Positions 17,779 to 25,602 of a stretch of DNA of 64,000 bases are shown piece after piece (position 1 is the first letter of the stretch; every line of letters begins with the position of its first letter). The stretch is from Halorientalis salina (GTDB lineage Archaea > Halobacteriota > Halobacteria > Halobacteriales > Haloarculaceae): contig NZ_SOSC01000006.1 in assembly GCF_005049285.1 (NCBI RefSeq), positions 122,651 through 186,650 on the forward strand, written 5' to 3'. The notes beneath the pieces are model-generated. The model saw nothing but the letters and a program-made list of their open reading frames with translations. It had not been told where the DNA came from and did not search any database. The position numbers and the translations under genes were made by a program.

Positions 17779-18897
17779 ATGAACGCCCGCGGCAGGACGC
17801 TCCGGTTGGCCACCCGGGGCTCGGACCTCGCGCTCCGGCAGGCAGCGTCGGTCAAGTCGACACTGGAAGACCGCCGGCACGCGGTCGAACTCGTCGAAGT
17901 GGAGACGACCGGCGACCAGATACGTGACGAACTCATCCACCGGCTCGGGAAGACGGGCGCGTTCGTCCGGAGTCTCGACCAGAAGGTGATGGACGGGGAA
18001 CTCGACGGCGCCATCCACTCGATGAAGGACATGCCGACCGAACAGCCCGACGACCTCGTGGTCGCGGGCGTCCCGGAACGCGCGGCCGCCGAGGACGTGC
18101 TCCTGACGCCCGACGGCACCGGCCTGGCGGACCTCCCCGAGGGCGCGACCGTCGGCACGTCGAGCCTCCGTCGACAGGCCCAGTTACTCGCCGAGCGACC
18201 GGATCTCGACGTGCAGCCGCTCCGTGGCAACGTCGACACGCGCATCGAGAAGTTGCTCGCGCCCGGCCTGCAGGCCGAACACGAACGGCGGATCGACCAC
18301 GCCGAGGGCGAGGGTGGGTTCGACAGCAGCGAGGAGGACGCCCTGGAGTTCGACCAGGAGACCGAGAACTGGTTCAACGAGCTTTCGGAGATCGAACGCC
18401 GGGCGATGGAACGGGACATCGACACCGAGTACGACGCCATCGTGCTCGCTCGCGCCGGACTGGAGCGGGCGGGCCTGCTCCACCACGTCGAACACGAGTC
18501 GCTCCCGAAATCGACGTTCGTCCCCGCGCCGGGACAGGGGGCGCTGGCCGTGACCGCCCTCGACGGCGACACTGCCGAGAGCATCCGGGAGACGATCGAC
18601 CACCCGCCCGCGCGGGTCGCGACCAGCGTCGAGCGCATCGTCCTCGACGAACTCGGTGGCGGCTGTGTCGCCCCCATCGGCGTCAACGCCGTCCTCCAGG
18701 GCGCGGTCGTCCACACGACGGTCCGCGTGCTCAGTCGCGACGGGAGCGAGGAGGTCAGCGCCGGGCGGGACCTCCCGGTCGAGAGCCATCCGCGAGCCGC
18801 CCGCGAACTCGCCGCCGAGTTGCGCGAGCGGGGCGCGGCCGACCTCATCGAGCAGGCCCGCCGCGAGGAACCCGACGACGCGAAACGAGAGGAATAA
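17779..18897 (+). CDS. hemC: Hydroxymethylbilane synthase
   Basis: A 372-residue enzyme that polymerises four porphobilinogens into hydroxymethylbilane on a covalently bound dipyrromethane cofactor. The cofactor cysteine is C296 in LGGGCVAPIG. Active-site motifs are RLATRGSDLALRQA, GAIHSMKDMPT (Asp at about 84) and GTSSLRRQAQL. It is longer than bacterial HemC because of an acidic insertion at about residues 162-217 (EGEGGFDSSEEDALEF and onward), between domains 1 and 2. It heads a three-gene tetrapyrrole operon; the next start is 29 bases downstream. Confidence 0.96.
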   Translation: MNARGRTLRLATRGSDLALRQAASVKSTLEDRRHAVELVEVETTGDQIRDELIHRLGKTGAFVRSLDQKVMDGELDGAIHSMKDMPTEQPDDLVVAGVPERAAAEDVLLTPDGTGLADLPEGATVGTSSLRRQAQLLAERPDLDVQPLRGNVDTRIEKLLAPGLQAEHERRIDHAEGEGGFDSSEEDALEFDQETENWFNELSEIERRAMERDIDTEYDAIVLARAGLERAGLLHHVEHESLPKSTFVPAPGQGALAVTALDGDTAESIRETIDHPPARVATSVERIVLDELGGGCVAPIGVNAVLQGAVVHTTVRVLSRDGSEEVSAGRDLPVESHPRAARELAAELRERGAADLIEQARREEPDDAKREE

Positions 18898-18926
18898 ATG
18901 GGCCCGGCAGCGAACGGACGGCAATC

Positions 18927-19712
18927 ATGACGGACGACGCCGATATCGCCGAGGGGACGGTCTACCTGGTCGGCAGCGGCCCCGGTGACCCCGAACTCCT
19001 GACGGTGAAAGCGAAACGAATACTGGAAGAGGCCGACGTGGTGCTCCACGACAAACTGCCCGGCCCCGACATCCTCGGGATGATCCCCGAGGAGAAACGC
19101 GAGGACGTGGGCAAGCGCGCCCGCGGCGAGCGGACCTCCCAGCAGTACACGAACGAGCGAATGAGCGAGCTCGCCCACGACGGCAAGACCGTGGCCCGGC
19201 TGAAAGGCGGCGACCCGTTCGTGTTCGGCCGCGGCGGGGAAGAGGCCCGATACCTGGCCGAACACGGCGTCCCCTTCGAAGTCGTGCCGGGCGTCACCTC
19301 GGCCATCGCCGGCCCGGGCGTCGCGGGGATTCCCGTGACCCACCGGGACCACGCCTCGTCGGTGTCGTTCGTGACCGGCCACGAGGACCCGACCAAGGAG
19401 AAGTCGGCCGTCGACTGGGAGGCGCTGGCCGCCACCGGCGGCACCATCGTCGTGCTGATGGGCGTCGGGAAGCTCCCGGATTACACGCAGGCGCTGCGTG
19501 AAGCCGGCATGGACCCCGGAACGCCGGTCGCGCTGGTCGAGCGGGGCACCTGGCCCGACCAGCAGGTCGTCACCGGGACGATGGACACAATCGTCGACGC
19601 CCGCGACGAGGCCGGCATCGAACCGCCGGCCGTGACGGTCATCGGCGACGTGGCCGCCGAGCGCCAGAACGTACTGGCTTTCCTCCGGAACGAGCGCACG
19701 GAGGGAGCGTGA
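18927..19712 (+). CDS. cobA: Uroporphyrinogen-III C-methyltransferase (SUMT)
   Basis: A 261-residue SAM-dependent methyltransferase that methylates uroporphyrinogen III at C2 and C7 to precorrin-2, leading to siroheme, cobalamin and the archaeal alternative heme path. Motifs: VYLVGSGPGDPELLTVKA at the N-terminus, VARLKGGDPFVFGRGGEEA, PFEVVPGVTSAIAGPGVAGIP and the SAM-binding THRDHASS. It stands between hemC and hemD, which make its substrate. Its TGA overlaps the GTG start of hemD by four bases, so translation is coupled. Confidence 0.95.
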   Translation: MTDDADIAEGTVYLVGSGPGDPELLTVKAKRILEEADVVLHDKLPGPDILGMIPEEKREDVGKRARGERTSQQYTNERMSELAHDGKTVARLKGGDPFVFGRGGEEARYLAEHGVPFEVVPGVTSAIAGPGVAGIPVTHRDHASSVSFVTGHEDPTKEKSAVDWEALAATGGTIVVLMGVGKLPDYTQALREAGMDPGTPVALVERGTWPDQQVVTGTMDTIVDARDEAGIEPPAVTVIGDVAAERQNVLAFLRNERTEGA

Positions 19713-20461
19713 CGCGGGACCTCCGGGTCGCGGCGTTTCGCCCTGACGACGAGCGCATGGCCGAGGCGGTCGAACTGATCGAGTCGCTGGGCGCGACGCC
19801 CGTCGCCGACCCCATGCTCGCCGTCGATCCGACGGGCGCGGTCCCCCGGACCGACGCCGACTTCACGATTCTGACCAGCAAGACCGGCGCGGAACTGGCC
19901 GGCGAGGCCGGCTGGCAGCCCACCGACACCACGCTGTGTGCCATCGGCGATCCGACCGCCGACGCACTCGAAGCCGAGGGGTACAGCGTCGATCTGATCC
20001 CCGAGGCGTTCTCCTCGACCGGCCTCGTCGATACCCTCGAAGGAAAGTGTGGTGGGGCACGGGTAGAGGTCGCCCGGTCCGACCACGGAAGCGACGTGTT
20101 GACCGACGGCCTGAACGCGGCCGGCGCGTTCGTCCACGAGACGATCCTCTACCGGCTCACCCGACCCGACGGGGCCGGGGAGTCGGCCGCGCTGGCCGCC
20201 GAGGGCGACCTGGACGCCGCGCTGTTTACGTCCTCGCTGACCGTCGAGAACTTCCTCGACGCCGCCGCGGAACGGAACGTCCGTGAGGGGGCCATCGCCG
20301 GCCTGAACGACCCGGACACCGTCGTCGGCGTCATCGGCGAACCGACGCGCGAGACGGCCGAGGGACTCGGTATCGGCGTCGACGTGGTCCCCGACCGCGC
20401 GGACTTTTCGGAACTGGCCCGAACCGCCATCGAGACCGCCAGGTCGGATCACGACCGCTGA
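19709..20461 (+). CDS. hemD: Uroporphyrinogen-III synthase
   Basis: A 250-residue enzyme that closes hydroxymethylbilane with inversion of ring D. HemD proteins diverge strongly, so identification leans on context and weak motifs: LRVAAFRPDDERMAEAVELIES, TILTSKTGAELAGEAG (domain 1), then FTSSLTVENFLDAA and VVGVIGEPTRETAEGLG in domain 2. It starts with GTG at 19709, overlapping the SUMT stop by four bases. Length and two-domain hinge pattern match the family. It completes the hemC-SUMT-hemD unit. Confidence 0.9.
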   Translation: MTRDLRVAAFRPDDERMAEAVELIESLGATPVADPMLAVDPTGAVPRTDADFTILTSKTGAELAGEAGWQPTDTTLCAIGDPTADALEAEGYSVDLIPEAFSSTGLVDTLEGKCGGARVEVARSDHGSDVLTDGLNAAGAFVHETILYRLTRPDGAGESAALAAEGDLDAALFTSSLTVENFLDAAAERNVREGAIAGLNDPDTVVGVIGEPTRETAEGLGIGVDVVPDRADFSELARTAIETARSDHDR

Positions 20462-20475
20462 TTCCGTCGTAGGTA

Positions 20476-21861
20476 CTATCCAGGGGCCGTCAGCCGGAGG
20501 TTCCGGGCGCGGAACGCACGCCCTTTCTCGAAGACGGCCATCATCGGGTTCTGGCCGAGCGGTCGAAAGGAGATCTCGTAGCCGCGTTCGTGGTTCCGGC
20601 CCGCGACGCGGTACGTCCCGTCGTCGTCGCCGGCGGTCGTCAGGACGATCTCGTGGTCGGCACCTTCGATCTCGAAGGCGAGGGTGTCGCCCGGTTGGGC
20701 CGCGAGCAGTCGAGCGCAGTCGGCCGGGCACGCATACACGGATTCTGGGCGGTGCAACGAGGGAACGTCGCGGTCGGGGTCGGTGTACTCGGCACCGATC
20801 CCGTCGGAGACGATGAGCAGAGTGACCCCGTAGTTCCGGTCGGGATTGTGGAGGTGGACGGCGGTCCGTTCGCCCGAGGGGTCGATGCGAGGGCCGGCCA
20901 GCCACGCTCGGTGGGAGTCGAAATCCGCGCGGCGGAGGCCACGGGCCGCCATCGCTGCCTCGTCGGCCTCACCTGTCGCGTGGGCGATCGCAGTGACCGA
21001 CCCGACCAGAAACGGGCCCTCGTCGTCACGGTCGGTGCGGACGGCGACCCAGGTGTCGAGCGTCGCGTGGGTGAAGACGTGTTCGGCGGTCGAGAGGTCC
21101 CGATCGACGAGAGACGGGCCGGCGGCCTCGACGACGGTGAGCGCCCCGCGTGCGGTCTCGCGGACGACCGGGTGGGCGTCCGTCCGGCAGCACTCGCGTA
21201 ACACGCGACGGGCCCACGGCGGGTCGTTGGCGGCGATCGCACGGCAGGCGCTCTGGCGGACGCCGGGCTCCTCGGACGCGGCCAGTTCCTGCAGGCGCTG
21301 TGAGACCACGTCGAGCAGGCCCGGATCGGTTCGTTCGAGCGGGACCAGGGTTTCCAACACGAACCGCTGGACGGGCGGATGCTCGTCGAGCAGCGAGCGG
21401 GTAATGGCATCGACGTGTTCGTGGATGACCTCCGGATAGCGGGGGGCGAGCGATGCGAGCGCCCAGGCGACGTTCTCGCGGACGCGCTCGTCGTCGGTGA
21501 GCGACGGGAGCAGGTCCGCGACGGCGAACCGCAGCCGCTGGGGGCGGACAGCGGCGAGTTCGGCGAGCGAGCGGGCCGCGCCCATCCGAACCGGGACCGA
21601 CTCGTCGGCGAGCGCGTCGACGAGCGCCTCCGCGACTGGCCCGACCGCCGTCGGATCGTCGACGGCCACCTCGAACAGGGCGTTGGCGACGGCACGCCGA
21701 ACCGGCTCGTGGTCGTCGGCGAGTCCGTCGGTCAGTCGAGCGAGCGAGCCGTACAACCGAGCCGGCGTCGCCGTCGCGACCTCCGACAGCGACTGTGCCG
21801 CCGCTTCCCGCTCCTCCGGCGTCCCTGAAAGCAGTGCCTCGAAGGGTAACGACGACGGCAT
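20476..21861 (-). CDS. HEAT-repeat protein with C-terminal beta domain
   Basis: A 461-residue protein. Residues about 1-245 form six or so HEAT repeats, each a helix pair with patterns such as SLARLTDGLADDHEPVRRAVANALFEVAV and ALVDALADESVPVRMGAARSLAEL. The C-terminal ~215 residues are a different, beta-rich region with two cysteines close together (YACPADCARL) and motifs HLHNPDRNYGVTLLIVSDG and DTLAFEIEGADHEIVLTTAG. I do not recognise this part. HEAT repeats normally bind partners, so an adaptor or scaffold role is likely. It is convergent with hemD and divergent from the RecJ-like gene. Confidence 0.8.
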   Translation of the reverse strand: MPSSLPFEALLSGTPEEREAAAQSLSEVATATPARLYGSLARLTDGLADDHEPVRRAVANALFEVAVDDPTAVGPVAEALVDALADESVPVRMGAARSLAELAAVRPQRLRFAVADLLPSLTDDERVRENVAWALASLAPRYPEVIHEHVDAITRSLLDEHPPVQRFVLETLVPLERTDPGLLDVVSQRLQELAASEEPGVRQSACRAIAANDPPWARRVLRECCRTDAHPVVRETARGALTVVEAAGPSLVDRDLSTAEHVFTHATLDTWVAVRTDRDDEGPFLVGSVTAIAHATGEADEAAMAARGLRRADFDSHRAWLAGPRIDPSGERTAVHLHNPDRNYGVTLLIVSDGIGAEYTDPDRDVPSLHRPESVYACPADCARLLAAQPGDTLAFEIEGADHEIVLTTAGDDDGTYRVAGRNHERGYEISFRPLGQNPMMAVFEKGRAFRARNLRLTAPG

Positions 21862-22003
21862 TGTGACGTGGTAACTAGTCTATCCAGTTTCTCGTAAATC
21901 TTCCGCCGCAGCCGACGCGAGACGGGGGAACAACCGATATAACGGTGATACGTCGACGAGGTGTCGACCGGAGGTTTAAACCGGAGACCGCGATATCGAA
22001 TCC

Positions 22004-23419
22004 ATGATGGCCGGACCAGTGCCAGCGCTCGACGACCGGGCCACAGCGTGTGCAGGTCGCCTCCAGGCGGCCGATTCCGTGTTGCTCGCCTCGCACATCG
22101 ACGCCGACGGGTTGACCAGCGCCGCCGTCGCCGCGACGGCGCTCGAACGCGCGGGGATTCCCTTCGAGACCGTGTTCAAAAAACAGCTCGACGCGGCGGA
22201 GATCGCGTCGATCGCCGCCCGAGAGTACGATACCGTCCTCTTCACCGACTTCGGGAGCGGGCAACTCGACGTCATCACCGAACACGAGGCCGCGGGCGAT
22301 TTCACGCCCGTCATCGCCGACCACCACCAGCCCGCCGAGTCGGACACCGAGTTCCACCTCAACCCGCTGCTTGAGGGCATCGACGGTGCCTCGGAACTGT
22401 CGGGCGCGGGCGCGAGTTACGTCCTCGCCCGAGCACTGGAAGACGACAGCGTCGACAACCGCGACCTGGCGGCGCTGGCGATCGTCGGTGCCGTCGGCGA
22501 CATGCAGGCGGTCGGCGGCGAACTGGTCGGGACCAACGAGCGCATCGTCGAGGAGGGCGTCGCCGCCGGCGTCGTCGAGGAGGGGACCGACCTCTCGCTG
22601 TACGGCAAACAGACCCGCCCACTGCCCAAGCTCCTGGAGTACGCCAGCGAGGTGGGGATTCCCGGCATCTCCAACGACCAGGCGGGGTCGATCAAATTCC
22701 TCGACGATCTCGGACTCGATCTGAAGGAGAACGGCGAGTGGCGGCGCTGGGTCGATCTGACCGCCGACGAGCGCCAGACCGTCGCCAGCGCGCTGGTCCA
22801 GAAAGCGGTCAAGCGGGGCGTGCCGGCCGACAAGATCGACGGGCTCGTCGGGACCACTTACACGCTGCCGGCCGAACCCGAGGGGACCGAACTCCGGGAC
22901 GCCAGCGAGTTCTCGACCCTGCTGAACGCGACGGCGCGCTACGAGCGCGCGGACGTGGGCCTGGCAGTCTGTCTCGGCGACCGCGATGACGGATTGCAGC
23001 GCGCCCGCCGACTGCTCCAGAACCACCGGCGGAACCTCTCGGAGGGCCTGGAGTGGGTCAAAGAACAGGGCGTGACCCGCGAGGAACACCTCCAGTGGTT
23101 CGACGCCGGCGAGGCCATCCGGGAGACCATCGTCGGCATCGTCGCCGGAATGGCCGTCGGCGTCGACGGCGTCGACCCGGACGTGCCAATCATCGCCTTC
23201 GCCCGCAAGAACGACGAGGAGACGAAGGTCTCGGCCAGGGGGACCGGTCGCCTCGTCGGGAAGGGACTGGACCTCTCGGTCGTGATGGGCGAAGCGAGCG
23301 CGGCGGTCGGCGGTGGCGGCGGCGGCCACAACGTCGCTGCCGGCGCGACCGTCCCCGCCGGCCGCGAGCAGGAGTTCATCGAGCACGCCGATCGTCTGGT
23401 CGGCGAGCAACTCGGCTAG
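22004..23419 (+). CDS. DHH-family RecJ-like single-strand nuclease
   Basis: A 471-residue DHH/DHHA1 phosphoesterase of the archaeal RecJ/GAN group. The DHH metal ligands are visible: H31, D33 and D35 in SHIDADG, D82 in FTDFGSG, and DHH at 106-108. The DHHA1 domain ends with the glycine-rich substrate motif GGGGGGHNVAAGATVP near residue 440. Members act as 5'-3' single-strand exonucleases, and some associate with the replisome (GINS) in archaea. A palindromic TATA-like ggtttaaacc lies about 30 bases before the ATG at 22004, suggesting a leaderless transcript. A second ATG is the next codon. Confidence 0.9.
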   Translation: MMAGPVPALDDRATACAGRLQAADSVLLASHIDADGLTSAAVAATALERAGIPFETVFKKQLDAAEIASIAAREYDTVLFTDFGSGQLDVITEHEAAGDFTPVIADHHQPAESDTEFHLNPLLEGIDGASELSGAGASYVLARALEDDSVDNRDLAALAIVGAVGDMQAVGGELVGTNERIVEEGVAAGVVEEGTDLSLYGKQTRPLPKLLEYASEVGIPGISNDQAGSIKFLDDLGLDLKENGEWRRWVDLTADERQTVASALVQKAVKRGVPADKIDGLVGTTYTLPAEPEGTELRDASEFSTLLNATARYERADVGLAVCLGDRDDGLQRARRLLQNHRRNLSEGLEWVKEQGVTREEHLQWFDAGEAIRETIVGIVAGMAVGVDGVDPDVPIIAFARKNDEETKVSARGTGRLVGKGLDLSVVMGEASAAVGGGGGGHNVAAGATVPAGREQEFIEHADRLVGEQLG

Positions 23420-23425
23420 AGGCAC

Positions 23426-25084
23426 TCAGGAGCGGTCGATCGTTCGTTCGAACTCCTGTATCGCGTCGTCGCTCCCGGCGACGAACACCTCGTCGTCAGT
23501 CCGGACCGTCGCGTTCTCGTCGGTCCGGACCGCCCCGTCACGGGCGACTGCGACCACGGTCCACCCCCGCTCGGGATCGCCCCGGAGTTCCGCCAGCGAC
23601 CGACCGGTAAACGACGCCGCGTCGGCCCTGACGAGTCGGATCTGACTCACCGGATCCATCACCTGTTCGCCGTGGACCTCGGCCGCGACCAGCCGCGCCG
23701 ACACCTGCTGGACCGAGAGCACGTAATCGGCACCCGCTCGAAACGCGGCCGACGCCTTCTCCGTGTCAGTCACCCGGACGAGGATCTCCAGGTCCTCGGC
23801 CAGCGACCGGGCCATCGCCACGGTCAACAGCGCAGTCGCGTCGTCGTCGACCGTGACGACCAGCGCCGAGGCCTCGTCGATGGCAGCCGCCCGGAGCGTC
23901 TCCGGTTCCGTGACGTCACCGACGACATCGGGATCACTCGCCGGGGACTCGTCGATCGTCGTGACCGAAACGTCCGCCGGGAGCGTCTCGCGTGCCACTG
24001 TTCCGCCCTCACCGAGTCCGGCGATGACGATGCGAGAGTGGGCCGACCCGCGCAGTCGCCGCACGCCAGCCACCTCGGCCGAGACGGCGTCGATGGCGCT
24101 CTCTGGACCAGCGACGACCAGCACGGTGTTAGGGGTGAGTCGGTCGTCGGGCGACGGGGGCAGGCGCAGTTCACCGTCGAACCACCCGGCGACCAGCGTG
24201 AGGTCCGGCCGACGTGCGACCGGCGAGTCCCGGACACGGACTCCGTGGAGCGGACTGTCGTGGCGGACGAGGATCTCGCGGATCGAAACCGGGTCGCCGT
24301 CGGTCGGCGCGTCGACCGAGACCGGCGTCGTCGCCTTCTCCGCGAGCCGTTGGCCGATGAGCGCGTGTGGCGCGACGCTGCGGTCGACGCCGATCTCGGC
24401 GAGCGCGGCTTTCCGACGGGTCGAGGCCGTGAAGCTGATCACCCGGAGCTCCTCGTTTTCCTCAAGGGCCGTCAACACGACGCTCGCCGTGCTGTCCCCG
24501 GCGTCCGTAATGAGCAGCGACGCCGTCTCGATGCTGGCGCGGTGGAGGTCCGATCGCACCTCCGGGTCGCCGTTGATGGCCTGGTAGCCGTCGTCCGAGA
24601 GCCGGATCGCCTCGTCGTCGTCGGACTCGATGAGGACGTAGTCCACGTCCAACTCTTCGAGTTCGTCGAGGAGCACCTCGGTGTCGCGCTGGTACTCGGC
24701 GACGACGACGTGCTCGTGTTTGGCCGTGAGTCGGTCGTCGAGGTTGAGCGGCGACCGCTCGAACAGCGGGATGACCAGAACCCGAAGCGTGACGAACCCG
24801 ATGACGATGCCGGTCACCTGCATCCCCGCGACGAACATGTTCATCAGCGGCGTCGTCCACGGCGAGTCCGCCCCGTAGCCCGTCGTCGTCATCGTCTCGA
24901 TGACCGTGTTGAACGCCTGGAAGATCGATCGCGGCCGATCTTCGAGCGTCCGCATTCCCCAGTAGTAGAGCACCACGAAAGAGAGGATGACAGTGCTCAG
25001 ACCGAGCGCGTAGACGACGAGTAACCGCTGACGCCGGGTGAGGTTGTCGGGATGTAACCCCTCGATAGTGCGAAATTCGCGCAT
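23426..25084 (-). CDS. Single-chain K+ channel with tandem RCK (TrkA-N/TrkA-C) modules
   Basis: A 552-residue protein that begins with a two-helix ion-channel domain. Helix M1 is around residues 20-43, the pore loop carries the potassium selectivity signature TTTGYG at 66-71, and M2 is around 80-105. Two RCK modules follow, each a Rossmann TrkA-N domain (HEHVVVAEYQRDTEVL and SRIVIAGLGEGGTVA) plus a TrkA-C domain (SIREILVRHDSPLHGVRV; SQIRLVRADAASFTG). This is an MthK/Slo-like layout with both RCK modules in one chain, gated by ligand binding at the RCK ring. The ATG at 25084 places M1 correctly. The stop is six bases from the RecJ-like stop. Confidence 0.92.
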   Translation of the reverse strand: MREFRTIEGLHPDNLTRRQRLLVVYALGLSTVILSFVVLYYWGMRTLEDRPRSIFQAFNTVIETMTTTGYGADSPWTTPLMNMFVAGMQVTGIVIGFVTLRVLVIPLFERSPLNLDDRLTAKHEHVVVAEYQRDTEVLLDELEELDVDYVLIESDDDEAIRLSDDGYQAINGDPEVRSDLHRASIETASLLITDAGDSTASVVLTALEENEELRVISFTASTRRKAALAEIGVDRSVAPHALIGQRLAEKATTPVSVDAPTDGDPVSIREILVRHDSPLHGVRVRDSPVARRPDLTLVAGWFDGELRLPPSPDDRLTPNTVLVVAGPESAIDAVSAEVAGVRRLRGSAHSRIVIAGLGEGGTVARETLPADVSVTTIDESPASDPDVVGDVTEPETLRAAAIDEASALVVTVDDDATALLTVAMARSLAEDLEILVRVTDTEKASAAFRAGADYVLSVQQVSARLVAAEVHGEQVMDPVSQIRLVRADAASFTGRSLAELRGDPERGWTVVAVARDGAVRTDENATVRTDDEVFVAGSDDAIQEFERTIDRS

Positions 25085-25223
25085 CCTACAAGAACCGGGT
25101 CCGCCGCAGGTATCAATCCTGTTCCCACGAGACTCGGGCGTGACCGTGAACTCGAAGCGCGCCATGAAAACAGTGGAAGCGCAGAGGACTCGCTCCGCTT
25201 CGTTCGCGTTTTGATCGCGAAAC

Positions 25224-25234
25224 GTGGGACCGCC
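25224..25234. repeat. Partial copy of the tRNA-Pro 3' end
   Basis: The 11 bases gtgggaccgcc match the 3' end of the downstream tRNA-Pro gene (as read on the plus strand at 25414). Two further copies lie at 25284 and 25414, in the same orientation. This is the shortest and most eroded of the three. Confidence 0.6.
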
Positions 25235-25257
25235 GTGGACTCGCTCCGCTCGTCCAC
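25235..25257. repeat. GC palindrome, copy 1 (matches 56684-56706)
   Basis: A 23-base imperfect palindrome with arms gtggac and gtccac around a core tcgctccgct. Its exact reverse complement occurs at 56684-56706, 31 kb away, where it encodes the tail of a coiled-coil protein. It lies directly after a fragment of the tRNA-Pro 3' end. Confidence 0.7.
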
Positions 25258-25283
25258 GTGTTCCCATTTTTGCGTCGCAAAAA

Positions 25284-25300
25284 GTGGGACCGCCCGGATT
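25284..25300. repeat. Copy of the tRNA-Pro 3' end (att-like)
   Basis: Seventeen bases, gtgggaccgcccggatt, are identical to 25414-25430, the 3' end of the tRNA-Pro gene. After one inserted g the match continues through tgaac. The copy is in direct orientation, 130 bases from the tRNA. Such partial tRNA duplications are the classical trace of integration into a tRNA gene. Confidence 0.75.
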
Positions 25301-25414
25301 GTGAACTACGCGAACACGGTCGCTCGCTGACGCTCGCGCTGCGTGCTCTCTCGTTCAAATCGGGGATCGCTTTCTCGACGCGGCGCTCGCGAGTGAGCGC
25401 CGCAAAAAGGTCAG

Positions 25415-25487
25415 TGGGACCGCCCGGATTTGAACCGGGGTCACGGGCACCCAAGGCCCGAAGTATACCAGGCTAACCCACGGTCCC
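25415..25487 (-). tRNA. tRNA-Pro (UGG)
   Basis: A 73-base cloverleaf on the minus strand. Acceptor arms GGGACCG and CGGTCCC pair perfectly, with discriminator A. The anticodon arm is CGGGC, loop CTTGGGT, then GCCCG, giving anticodon TGG for proline. The T arm is CCCGG with loop TTCAAAT and CCGGG. No intron is seen and CCA is not encoded. It lies in the 518-base gap between the K+ channel gene and the triplicated-domain gene. Fragments of its 3' end are repeated at 25284 and 25224. Confidence 0.96.
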
Positions 25488-25602
25488 GCACGTATCACTC
25501 CCCGATGGGCAGTGGTAAGGGTTTCGTTGCGAACCGACCACGCCACCGCCTGACTCACCCCGACGACACGTCGGGCCTGGCGTCCGGGCGCTGCGGGACC
25601 GG

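Noticed and set aside
23426..25084. TrkA-type regulatory subunit only
   Set aside because: The N-terminal pore loop with TTTGYG and two helices shows that it is a channel itself, not a separate TrkA protein.
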